The notes below the pieces were generated by a model. The model was given only the letters and a program-made list of their open reading frames with translations. It was not told the DNA's origin and made no database searches. Position numbers and translations under genes: made by a program. Positions 48,668 through 56,322 of a stretch of DNA of 61,913 nt are shown here, piece by piece (position 1 is the first letter of the stretch; every line of letters starts with the position of its first letter). Source of the DNA: a virus. The DNA lies in IMG/VR virus record IMGVR_UViG_3300048587_000154, positions 1 to 61,913 of that record; one strand, written 5' to 3'.

Positions 48668-49811
48668 TCACAATCGAAGCGGCGGCGGCAACAATGCCGT
48701 CGCCACCATCGAACCATCCCGCCTTGCGCTACCACCTGCCATCGCCAAGGAGTTCAGCGTCGAGGCGGCAGACTGGCGCGTGCTGGTCGATCAGATATTC
48801 CCATCGGCCAAGACGGTTGGCTCTGTGCTTTTGGCTCTGTCCTACTGCCGTCGGCGCAACCTCGATATCTTCAAGAAGCCGGTTCACATCGTCCCTATGT
48901 GGTCAACGGCCAAGGGACAAATGGTCGAAACCGTCTGGCCGGGCATCGCTGAAATCCGCACCACTGCCGCCAGAACCGGGAAATACGCCGGCATCGACGC
49001 GGTAGAGTTCGGTCCCATGATCCCGCGTGAGTTCGTGGGTGAAACCACGCAATGGGAGGAGGACGAACAGACCGGGCGAAAGCACAAGAAGAAGGTCACC
49101 ATCACCAAACAGGTGCTTTACCCGGAATGGGCTTCCGTCGTCGTTTACAAGATGCTCGACGGGCAGCGGTGCGCCTACCACGCCAAGGTCTACTGGGAGG
49201 AAGCTTACGCCACCATCGGCAAGACCAACGTGCCGAACGAAATGTGGGAGAAGCGCCCGCGCGGCCAGTTGGACAAATGCGTTGAAGCTGCCGCGCTGCG
49301 CAAGGCCTTCCCCGAAGAACTGGGCAACACCTATGCGGCGGAAGAAATGGAGGGCCGCACGATCGATCACGCTGCATCTGACGCGCCTGCCACCGCCAGC
49401 GCCGCCCCTCCTGATCCGCATGCAGGGGATAAGGCCGAAGAAAACCACGGCGGCGAAGTGGAAGATGCAGAGTTCGAGGAAGTGAACGAAGATGAGGAGG
49501 TCGAGGACAAGAAAGCCGCCGATCCCAAGTCTAAACCTAAGCCCGTCGATAAAGCGAAGCCTGCGCCGTCTGGCGGCGCTCCCAATCCCGACGATGACGA
49601 TGACGATGACGACGGCGACGGCAGCGAAGGCGATAGCCACTTCTTTGCCCTCCTACGTGAAACCATCCGCAAAGCCGACACGGAGGAGGAGGTGGAAGAA
49701 GTCTGGACCGACGCCGATCCCATGGCGCGCTTCGAGGGCAACGAAGTCATGCAAAAGACCGCGCTCGCCATCAAGAACGTGCGATTGAAACAACTGCAAA
49801 AGGCGCAATGA
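48660..49811 (+). CDS. recT: RecT/Bet-type single-strand annealing protein, 383 aa
   Basis: ATG at 48660. The Bet/RecT core spans residues 15-215: PPAIAKEFSVEAADWRVLVDQ, SYCRRRNLDIFKKPVHIVPM, MVETVWPGIAEIRTTAARTG, YKMLDGQRCAYHAKVYW, WEKRPRGQLDKCVEAAALRKAFP. An acidic linker with a run of Asp (about residue 310) and a C-terminal helical domain follow. Anneals single strands during recombination and replication. The exonuclease usually paired with it is not seen next to it. Confidence 0.9.
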   Translation: MNDHNRSGGGNNAVATIEPSRLALPPAIAKEFSVEAADWRVLVDQIFPSAKTVGSVLLALSYCRRRNLDIFKKPVHIVPMWSTAKGQMVETVWPGIAEIRTTAARTGKYAGIDAVEFGPMIPREFVGETTQWEEDEQTGRKHKKKVTITKQVLYPEWASVVVYKMLDGQRCAYHAKVYWEEAYATIGKTNVPNEMWEKRPRGQLDKCVEAAALRKAFPEELGNTYAAEEMEGRTIDHAASDAPATASAAPPDPHAGDKAEENHGGEVEDAEFEEVNEDEEVEDKKAADPKSKPKPVDKAKPAPSGGAPNPDDDDDDDDGDGSEGDSHFFALLRETIRKADTEEEVEEVWTDADPMARFEGNEVMQKTALAIKNVRLKQLQKAQ

Positions 49812-50632
49812 CCATGGCTCCCAAGCCGCACAATGACGATTTCCCCGCCCTGACCATGAAGGTTGAGAACGGCAAGCTTGTCTGCTTGTCGGCTTGGGAC
49901 GCCGAACGCCTCGCCAGCTTTAGCCACCGCCCGGTTGTGTTCGTGAAGATCACAGCCGACCAGCATCCGGCCAGGCGCAAGTTCGAGGCGATACTGAACA
50001 AGCTCATCAAGGGCGGCAACGTGCCTTGGAGCAACCGCGAAACGGCGCTGGACGCGCTTAAGATCGCGCATGGGTGCGTCGATGTGGTGAAGCGCAAGGG
50101 CGAGCTTATTACCAAGCCTGCCAGCCTCACGACGCTTGACGATGAGGCCTTTCTAGATTTCTACGAGACGGCCATGGCGATCTTGAGTGAATTGACCGGC
50201 ATGGACCCCGAAACCATGGGGCGAGAAGCCACCGACACAGGATCATACGAATACCCCAAATCGTCCGGGTCACCCCCCCCCGACTCGGACGATCAGGGCG
50301 ACGATGCACCTCCCCAGTCGTCGTCGCCCGACCATTCACCCCCAGCGGGTGAGGTGGCGGCGACTGTCAATAGGCCCGAACAGTCAGAGTTGACGGTTGC
50401 CGACCGCCCGCTGGCGCTTGAGTGCATCATGAAGTGCATGCGCGTTGCGCTCGATCCGACCGTTCCCGATCCCACCGATAGGCAAGACGTTCTGCGGGTA
50501 ACAAAGGATCATTGGAAGGGGAAAGTCCCCAACGCTTTCCTTAAGCAAGTGATCGATCGATGCAACGAATTGATAACCGGCAAGGCGCGCGAGGCCGATG
50601 TGCGCCGTTTCCTTGGAGCTTTGATCCCATGA
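49808..50632 (+). CDS. Early protein with C9 tract, 274 aa
   Basis: Starts ATGACCATG overlapping the RecT stop. N-terminal domain (residues 1-150: KVENGKLVCLSAWDAERLASF, HRPVVFVKITADQHPARRKFEAIL), then a Ser/Pro/Asp linker, then a C-terminal domain (VADRPLALECIMKCM...RFLGALIP). The linker is coded by nine consecutive C at 50273-50281, a slippage-prone tract. Frameshifting there would give the N-terminal domain alone. No family recognised. Confidence 0.75.
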   Translation: MTMAPKPHNDDFPALTMKVENGKLVCLSAWDAERLASFSHRPVVFVKITADQHPARRKFEAILNKLIKGGNVPWSNRETALDALKIAHGCVDVVKRKGELITKPASLTTLDDEAFLDFYETAMAILSELTGMDPETMGREATDTGSYEYPKSSGSPPPDSDDQGDDAPPQSSSPDHSPPAGEVAATVNRPEQSELTVADRPLALECIMKCMRVALDPTVPDPTDRQDVLRVTKDHWKGKVPNAFLKQVIDRCNELITGKAREADVRRFLGALIP

Positions 50633-50817
50633 GAACCTTTACGAACGACGAAAAGTACAAGGCGGCGTCGCGCGAGGTCGATCAACGCGGGCGCGTCTAC
50701 AAGCGGCTGGTCGAGACCGGCAAGATGACGCAACAGAAGGCCGACTATGAAATCGAGATCATGGAGGCCATCGCCAGCGACTATGCAAAGCTCAAGGCGA
50801 AGGACTTGCTTGTCTGA
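50629..50817 (+). CDS. Small helical protein, 62 aa
   Basis: ATG at 50629 (MRTFTNDEKYKAASREVDQRGRVY) overlaps the previous stop by 4 bp and shares a base with the next start (TGATG). The sequence (RLVETGKMTQQKADYEIEIME) matches small phage proteins often found beside recombination genes, of unknown function. Confidence 0.72.
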   Translation: MRTFTNDEKYKAASREVDQRGRVYKRLVETGKMTQQKADYEIEIMEAIASDYAKLKAKDLLV

Positions 50818-51185
50818 TGGGCTTGGTATCGCAGCGTTTGAGAGAGTCCGCCAAAGGCCAGCCGTGCATGTTCCGCCTGTCCTACTGTTGCAACCACGAT
50901 CCCGCGACCACCGTGCTTTGCCACGCCCCTTCCGAAATCAAGGGGACCGGCAACAAGTCGCACGACTTCCACGCCGCGTTCGGATGCTCCCAGTGCCATG
51001 AGGCGATGGACCAACGCCGGCTCGCGGCGTGGCCATGGGAGAACGCCTGGCGCTTGGCGCTGATGCGCACATGGGAATGGTGGGTCGAGAACGGCTACAT
51101 CAAGATCGTGGGCGATGACGAGAAGGTCGCGCGCCGGGCAAAGCCGCTGAACAAGATCGTTCCAAGGCGCGGTATCGGCGGATGA
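50817..51185 (+). CDS. DUF1364/YbcO-type nuclease, 122 aa
   Basis: RLRESAKGQPCMFRLSYCCNH, TVLCHAPSEIKGTGNKSHDF, AAFGCSQCHEAMDQRR is the DUF1364/YbcO HNH-fold nuclease pattern, with the paired Cys sites and the central His. It may process recombination intermediates. It overlaps the next gene by 4 bp. Confidence 0.85.
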   Translation: MGLVSQRLRESAKGQPCMFRLSYCCNHDPATTVLCHAPSEIKGTGNKSHDFHAAFGCSQCHEAMDQRRLAAWPWENAWRLALMRTWEWWVENGYIKIVGDDEKVARRAKPLNKIVPRRGIGG

Positions 51186-51379
51186 CACTCCTCGAAATCT
51201 TCATCGCCGCCGAAATCATCCTGATCTTCGGTGTCACGCCGCTACTTCATCCGAACGTCCAGCATGTGCCGCTTGTCGCGGCGCTGCTTATGGCGGGAAT
51301 GGGCTTGGCCGGTTTTGTTGGCATGGTGGCGGCCTTTGCCGCGTTCATCTGGTTGGAAATACGGGAGGAGAAGGAATGA
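51182..51379 (+). CDS. Two-helix membrane protein, 65 aa
   Basis: MTLLEIFIAAEIILIFGVTPLL and HVPLVAALLMAGMGLAGFVGMVAAFAAFIW form two membrane segments with a charged end (EIREEKE). It overlaps both neighbours by 4 bp. In the early block rather than the lysis block, so a holin is less likely. Function unknown. Confidence 0.75.
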   Translation: MTLLEIFIAAEIILIFGVTPLLHPNVQHVPLVAALLMAGMGLAGFVGMVAAFAAFIWLEIREEKE

Positions 51380-51879
51380 AGGCTTTTACGATCTGGCAGC
51401 CGTGGGCCTCGCTCATCATGATCGGGGCCAAGCCATACGAGTTTCGTAGCTGGAAGCCGCCCGCGTGGCTGGTCGGCCAGCGCATGGCCATCCATGCCGG
51501 CGCGCGTCCGGTAAGGGCGAGGGAGGTCAAGGCCCTGATCGACGCTCTGAACGGGCGCACAAGCGAGCAACCGTGCCTGCGCAAGGATATCGCCCTGCCG
51601 ATGCTCGAACGTGTGCTGGTGGCGCTCTCTAAGTCGCCTGATACCCTTTGGGGCACCGATGAGGCTCTTACCCTTCCGCTATCGCACATCCTCGGCACGG
51701 TTCGAGTTGGTGAGCCGAAGCGCGGCGATCTGTGCGCTGCGGAGTTCGGGGAGGATGCCGGCAACGACAGTGATCGCGCCGGCACCTTCAACTGGGGCTG
51801 GCCTATGCTCGATATCCAGCACTTCGAGCCGCCACGCCATGCCAAGGGCGCGCAAGGCCTGTGGGACACTACTGCTTAA
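51376..51879 (+). CDS. ASCH/PUA-type domain protein, 167 aa
   Basis: MKAFTIWQPWASLIMIGAKPYEFRSWKPP is the N-terminal signature of phage ASCH-fold proteins (FxIxQPWASxIxxGxKxxExRxW). This fold binds RNA or modified bases. The last gene of the rightward block; it overlaps the end of the leftward gene 51869-52276 tail to tail by 11 bp. Confidence 0.82.
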   Translation: MKAFTIWQPWASLIMIGAKPYEFRSWKPPAWLVGQRMAIHAGARPVRAREVKALIDALNGRTSEQPCLRKDIALPMLERVLVALSKSPDTLWGTDEALTLPLSHILGTVRVGEPKRGDLCAAEFGEDAGNDSDRAGTFNWGWPMLDIQHFEPPRHAKGAQGLWDTTA

Positions 51880-52276
51880 GCGATCGCACGATCCACGCGA
51901 GGAAATCGCCCCAGTAATACCAAAGTGTCGACGTGATGGCCGAAGCGGTGATCCCCGAAGCGGCCATAGCCCCAACGCCCATCTGCTTCCAGCGCTTGAT
52001 TTCGGCTGCCGCTGCCTGTCCGTCCTTCACCTCGACCTTCAACACATCGACCGCGCCGACGACGACGGCAACGCTTGTTGCCACCTCGCCCATATCCTCG
52101 ACTATCCTGTCTACTCGCTCATGCAGCGCCTTGCGGCTGCGATCGGCGTGTTCAACGTTGTCGGCGTGAGCCTTTTCAACGCGCTCGAAGTCCCGGCGCA
52201 AGCCCTTGACCTCCGCACCAAGCGCGCCGATCGCCTCATAGATTTGCTGGTTGCTGGTCGCAGTCACGGCACCCAT
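51869..52276 (-). CDS. DUF1515-type membrane protein, possible holin, 135 aa
   Basis: A long helical Glu/Val region (EKAHADNVEHADRSRKALHER), then a C-terminal membrane helix (MAASGITASAITSTLWYYWGDFLAWIV) with a basic tail. This type (DUF1515) is common in rhizobial phages. It closes the leftward lysis block after the spanin pair, overlapping it by 13 bp. Holin or antiholin is inferred. Confidence 0.72.
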   Translation of the reverse strand: MGAVTATSNQQIYEAIGALGAEVKGLRRDFERVEKAHADNVEHADRSRKALHERVDRIVEDMGEVATSVAVVVGAVDVLKVEVKDGQAAAAEIKRWKQMGVGAMAASGITASAITSTLWYYWGDFLAWIVRSLKQ

Positions 52277-52587
52277 TCCTCTCGAAGTGTATCGTAGAAG
52301 CCGCCAGCGCCGTTGCAGCGGCGAATGCGGGCGTTGGCGCGGGCTGTAGCGCGTCGCTCGGCCTTGATGACGATGGTCGGCTCCAAACCGACGTAGAGGG
52401 GCGCGTGCGGCTCCTCTACGCTACAATCGGCAGGCATGGGCGGTAGTTCCGCCTTCATCTGCCCTTGCGCCTCTCCCTGCCGCGCTGCGGCCTCGTCCAG
52501 CTTCGCTTGCTGGTTAGCGCAAGATGTAATCGATATCGTCGCCATTAAGAGGGCAGCGACGCCCCAGTTCCCCAAGCCGCTTTTCAT
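52264..52587 (-). CDS. Rz1-like spanin lipoprotein, 107 aa
   Basis: ATG at 52587. MKSGLGNWGVAALLMATISITSC is a lipoprotein signal with the Cys at residue 23. The mature part is Gln/Ala/Pro-rich. It starts inside the Rz-like gene and runs past it in another frame, as Rz1 genes do. Outer-membrane half of the spanin. Confidence 0.78.
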   Translation of the reverse strand: MKSGLGNWGVAALLMATISITSCANQQAKLDEAAARQGEAQGQMKAELPPMPADCSVEEPHAPLYVGLEPTIVIKAERRATARANARIRRCNGAGGFYDTLREEWVP

Positions 52588-52954
52588 AGTTATGATCCTC
52601 AATGCGATCTTGCTCGACCAAGGCGCGCTCGCTCGACTGGGCGTCTCGAAGCAAGATGGCGTATCCATCCGTGGCCTTGCGCGAGGCGTCGAAACGCTTC
52701 TGCAAGGCCTCCAACTCGGCTCTCGCCGCTACCAACTCGACTTGCTGGACATACCCCTTCAACGCTTCCTTGCGCTCTCGATCGATCCGCCCATCTGTGA
52801 TGGTCTCGATAACCGGGCCAATCAGGGGAATGGCCTTGAGCGCGTTGAATGGTCCCAGCGGGATACCCTCGTAGACCAGCACCGCGAGCGCGATGCCCAC
52901 GATGCCGCCCACGATGGCCGCAACCGCCTGGCGTATGTCGTTAATAGGAAACAT
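52514..52954 (-). CDS. Rz-like inner-membrane spanin, 146 aa
   Basis: ATG at 52954 (MFPINDIRQAVAAIVGGIVGIALAVLVYEG), one membrane helix, then a coiled coil (YVQQVELVAARAELEALQKRFDASRK) reaching the C-terminus. Overlaps the small membrane gene upstream by 14 bp and the Rz1-like gene downstream by 74 bp. Together they would disrupt the outer membrane at the end of lysis. Confidence 0.8.
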   Translation of the reverse strand: MFPINDIRQAVAAIVGGIVGIALAVLVYEGIPLGPFNALKAIPLIGPVIETITDGRIDRERKEALKGYVQQVELVAARAELEALQKRFDASRKATDGYAILLRDAQSSERALVEQDRIEDHNYEKRLGELGRRCPLNGDDIDYILR

Positions 52955-53054
52955 TGCCAAGCAACAGGTAACCGATCAGGCCAATGAGGATCATGGCGCT
53001 GATCGCGCCGGCTGCGAGGCCGGAGAGGAAGAACAGAATTTCCTTGCTCATCAT
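52941..53054 (-). CDS. Holin-like micro-protein, 37 aa
   Basis: The ATG at 53054 overlaps the endolysin stop (ATGA). The product is MMSKEILFFLSGLAAGAISAM and more, one membrane helix of about 25 residues. A second ATG lies at 53051. It sits between endolysin and Rz, the usual holin place. It is very small for a holin, but similar short ones exist. Confidence 0.65.
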   Translation of the reverse strand: MMSKEILFFLSGLAAGAISAMILIGLIGYLLLGNVSY

Positions 53055-53890
53055 GCCCTCACGCGATCGAGCGCATCAGCAAGGTGCTTTTCGCGCTGTT
53101 TGGCCCAAGCCCTGTAGGCGATGCCGCAAAGGGCGATGACGACGCCGGCAACCGTGAGTGCCGCAACGATGTTCGCGATGAACTCGATGTTACTCAACGG
53201 GGTAAGCTGGTCGGACGCCTGCGCAATGACGCCGGAGACGATGCCGCCACTTGTGGCCATGTCGCCCGGAGCCTTCGACGGTGAAGGCTTGCCGTCCTCG
53301 ACAAAGGCCTTGGCGTCGCCACCTGCGGCAAAGAACGCCATGGGAGCCATGCCACTGCCCGTGGCCCAAGCCTGCGCGGTCGCCTCGACGCTGGCAACGC
53401 GGGCCGTCCAGCCCTTGCGATAGGTCGGCCAGTGCTTGAGCGCCTTCAAGAACAGCATCCGGCGCTCGGCAATCCGCTCGATCAGTTCGTCGTGGTTCGG
53501 ATGATCCTCGATCGCAGCGAGAGTCGACTCGCCCATGACGCCATCAATGCGGCCCGTGTAGTACGACCCAAGGGCGCGCTGGACCCATTTGACGGACTGG
53601 ACATTGCCGGAGTTCACGGAGCCGTCGAAGATCATGTAATCGATGCCCGCTGGAAGCTGGTCGCCCTTGATGACGTTCCAATAGCGCTGGCGATAGATTT
53701 CGTCGCGCTCGGCGTTTTCCATGTCGTACACGTCGCGCGCCGCAAGCTTCTTTGTCTTGCGATACATGTCATAGACACGCTGGGTAACGCCTTGATTGGT
53801 GCGCCCGCCCGGATCGCGCGGATCGTCTACCTTGCCGCCCTCATGAACCAACAGTCGCTTGAGCGACGGTGCAAAATTCGCCTTCGTCAT
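53051..53890 (-). CDS. GH108 endolysin with C-terminal membrane helix, 279 aa
   Basis: The N-terminal domain has HEGGKVDDPRDPGGRTNQGV (catalytic Glu in HEGG), the mark of glycoside hydrolase family 108 muramidases. A PG-binding-3-type segment (ALGSYYTGRIDGVMGESTL..., RRMLFLKALKHW, KGWTARV) follows. Near the end is one membrane helix (AALTVAGVVIALCGIAYRAW) with a basic tail. Degrades peptidoglycan; membrane tether suggests control of release. Confidence 0.9.
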   Translation of the reverse strand: MTKANFAPSLKRLLVHEGGKVDDPRDPGGRTNQGVTQRVYDMYRKTKKLAARDVYDMENAERDEIYRQRYWNVIKGDQLPAGIDYMIFDGSVNSGNVQSVKWVQRALGSYYTGRIDGVMGESTLAAIEDHPNHDELIERIAERRMLFLKALKHWPTYRKGWTARVASVEATAQAWATGSGMAPMAFFAAGGDAKAFVEDGKPSPSKAPGDMATSGGIVSGVIAQASDQLTPLSNIEFIANIVAALTVAGVVIALCGIAYRAWAKQREKHLADALDRVRA

Positions 53891-53908
53891 GTCCCCGCCT
53901 TTCTTGGG

Positions 53909-55993
53909 TTAGTACAAGCCGCCTTGGCCTCGACCGATGGCGGCGGCTGCGCCAGGCGATATGCCACGCATACCTTCCGCCGAGTTGTTCGATTGTTTTC
54001 CGCCAAGAGCGCCCGTTGTGCCCGTCGGTGCGCTGGGGAAGCCGTACCCGCCACGGGGAGCGGCTGCCGTAAGTTTTCCAAGTGCAGGGGTGTTGTATTG
54101 CACTGTACCCATTTTCTTGCCCAAGCCCGATCCTATCCTTGCGCCGGCAATTGCGCCCGGCACACCGCCAACAAGACCGCCAAGGATTGCGCCGGCAATC
54201 GTTCCCTTGGCCTGCGGTGTATCGAGACCCTTGATCCCGCTGGTGATCTTGCCGCCGATCCCCTTCGACAAGCCCGACATGGAAAGGCCTGATGTCGCCT
54301 TCTGGCTTTCCTCCGGCGCTCCGATCGACGGCGCTGCCGGCATGCCGCGCGATGTCGTGGAAAAGCCTTGCGGGCTTGTCGTCGTCGTCACGCCGTAGGA
54401 GTTCGTTACGCTGATGTTTCCCAGCGCGTCGCGGGTGACGGTGTTCTTACCGGTGTTGTCGATCCCCTGCGCCGCCTTGCCGCTGTAAACGTCCATCGCG
54501 CTCGCGCGGGGCGCTGCCGGCGTCGAGGCCGTCTTTGTGGATCGGTCTACAGCGGGCGGAGAGATGGCTACAGCGGCCTTTGGGGCTTTGGGGGCAGAAA
54601 CGGTCACCGAAGGCGCTACCGTCGCTGCTGGGGCAGCCTTGGCCGGCGCAGCGGGCATTCCGGGCTGCGAGGGAGGCGCACCCACGTAAAGACCGCCAGG
54701 CCCGCCCAATCCGACCGGGTTGGACATGGTGACGCCGCCAAGCTGGCCGGGGTTGGACGGGTTGACCGACTTGTCCACATAGCCGGCTGCCGGCGACGCC
54801 TTCGAGGCGGGTGCGGAAGGCTGGCCGAGTCGATCGGTTTTCGCCGCTGCGGGAGCGGAGACCGGCCCGGAAGGACTGACCATGCCCTTTGCCGTAGTGT
54901 CGTAGCCGAAACGTGCCGCTGCCGGCTCCGGCGCACTGTACCCGAAGCGTGATGCCGACGGCTGCGAGGCAGGCGCGGAAGGTGTTGCGCGCGAGGCAGG
55001 CGATCCGAGTCGATCGGCCTTGGCTGCGGCTGGGGATGAAACCGGCCCGGATGGTGCCGCGCTCGGCGCGTACCCGAAGCGCTCGGGGGAAGGCATGGAC
55101 GGTGCCGCCTTGGTGTAGCCGAAGCGCTCGGCAGATGGCATCGAAAGCGCCGATCGGCTGGCCGGCGCTGCGGGCGAGACTGGCCCGGAGAAGTTGACGG
55201 CGGCTGCCGGTGCGTATCCGAAGCGCTCCGGCGACGGCATAGACAAGCCTGGCGCTGCGTACCCGAAGCGTGCGGCGCTCGGCGCGGCAATGCTCACCTT
55301 GTCTTTCGAATAGGGCGTTCGCCCGTCGAGGCCGATCAAGCCGGCTGCGCTCAAGCTCTCGGCCATCTGCGCGTAGCTTTGCTTCGTCGTCTCGTTCATG
55401 CCGATGGGCGAGGTCGGCGCGGCGTTGCGCGAGAATGAGGCCTCGGCATAGGCCGCGAAGGCCGGATCGACGTAGCTTGGCCGCGATGTCGGCGTTGGCG
55501 GGTTGAGGTTCGCAAACATGCGCGCCTCTTGCAGTTTTGTAAGCATCCCGCGCTCTGTGCCAAACACATGAGGGCCGATTTTCGTCTGGTTGTCTATCTT
55601 CTTCGCCCACGACGGCGCGGCCCGCTGCTTGTTGGTGATTGCCAGCATGCCGACGGGCGACCAATAGTGCGTGGCGTTCGGTACGGGCGACGTGAGGGTT
55701 CCGGCCTCGTAGGCGGCTATCGCCTCATCGATCGCGGCCTTGTTCTGCGCGTAGTTGGCCTTGGCGATGCTCTGCCCCTTGACCGTGTTCCACGTCGAAA
55801 ACTGGTTGGGAGCGCGAACCGTCTGCGAAATCGACTTGTTCGAAAGCATCGAACGGTTTTCAACCACGCCCATGATGCCAGCCATTTCCTGCCGCGCGGC
55901 CTCGGTGCCGTAAGCAGTCAAACCGGGGTCAATCTCGCCTGCGATGGTGAGGCCAAGATTTTGACGGTCTTGCGGAGACAATGCCAACGGCAT
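53909..55993 (-). CDS. SleB-like virion hydrolase with RFGY repeats, 694 aa
   Basis: N-terminal residues 1-160 match the SleB/cell-wall hydrolase fold: LTIAGEIDPGLTAYGTEAAR, MGVVENRS, VRAPNQFSTWN, THYWSPVGM, GPHVFG. Then come about 300 residues of Pro/Ala/Ser with six RFGY-containing repeats (PSPERFGYAPAA-like, 230-370). A Val/Ala/Pro part and a glycine-rich hydrophobic stretch (GTIAGAILGGLVGG) near residue 595 follow. Its size and repeats fit a virion-associated peptidoglycan hydrolase rather than the endolysin. Confidence 0.78.
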   Translation of the reverse strand: MPLALSPQDRQNLGLTIAGEIDPGLTAYGTEAARQEMAGIMGVVENRSMLSNKSISQTVRAPNQFSTWNTVKGQSIAKANYAQNKAAIDEAIAAYEAGTLTSPVPNATHYWSPVGMLAITNKQRAAPSWAKKIDNQTKIGPHVFGTERGMLTKLQEARMFANLNPPTPTSRPSYVDPAFAAYAEASFSRNAAPTSPIGMNETTKQSYAQMAESLSAAGLIGLDGRTPYSKDKVSIAAPSAARFGYAAPGLSMPSPERFGYAPAAAVNFSGPVSPAAPASRSALSMPSAERFGYTKAAPSMPSPERFGYAPSAAPSGPVSSPAAAKADRLGSPASRATPSAPASQPSASRFGYSAPEPAAARFGYDTTAKGMVSPSGPVSAPAAAKTDRLGQPSAPASKASPAAGYVDKSVNPSNPGQLGGVTMSNPVGLGGPGGLYVGAPPSQPGMPAAPAKAAPAATVAPSVTVSAPKAPKAAVAISPPAVDRSTKTASTPAAPRASAMDVYSGKAAQGIDNTGKNTVTRDALGNISVTNSYGVTTTTSPQGFSTTSRGMPAAPSIGAPEESQKATSGLSMSGLSKGIGGKITSGIKGLDTPQAKGTIAGAILGGLVGGVPGAIAGARIGSGLGKKMGTVQYNTPALGKLTAAAPRGGYGFPSAPTGTTGALGGKQSNNSAEGMRGISPGAAAAIGRGQGGLY

Positions 55994-56022
55994 ATCTATG
56001 AGCCTATCAGGGAGGAACGTTC

Positions 56023-56322
56023 ATGTTGAAATTTGCCGCCGCATTCTATGCGTTGTTCGTTTGTAGTGCGACCGCCTGCGATATCTTTACTGGGGAAGGC
56101 TCCGAGTTCGTCCCCGGAGCAACGCTTACATGGCATCCCGACGGGATATTCACACTCGCCGACTCGGATGGGTCGAAGGACTATGTTTTCCAGTCCACGG
56201 GAATGACTGATGTTCCCTACTCCATGGGCGTCTCGACCAAGGATAAAAACGATGTCGTCTTGATCCGCGAGCTTGATGGCAAGTGGATCATCGACATGGT
56301 GGTTTTCACCTGCGCTCATTGA
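56023..56322 (+). CDS. Secreted small protein on the plus strand, 99 aa
   Basis: A strong GGAGGAA precedes the ATG. MLKFAAAFYALFVCSATACD is a signal peptide (cleavage near ATA/C, or lipidation at C19). The mature part is a beta-rich domain (GATLTWHPDGIFTLADSDGS, DVVLIRELDGKWIIDMVVF) with two further Cys. It is transcribed against both neighbours and overlaps the end of the giant gene by 7 bp. It may be a lysogenic-conversion or superinfection-exclusion gene; inference. Confidence 0.78.
   Translation: MLKFAAAFYALFVCSATACDIFTGEGSEFVPGATLTWHPDGIFTLADSDGSKDYVFQSTGMTDVPYSMGVSTKDKNDVVLIRELDGKWIIDMVVFTCAH

Noticed and set aside
49576-49620. Asp-coding GAT/GAC repeat in recT
   Set aside because: A simple acidic run within the disordered linker of a single-strand annealing protein; common and not a separate element.
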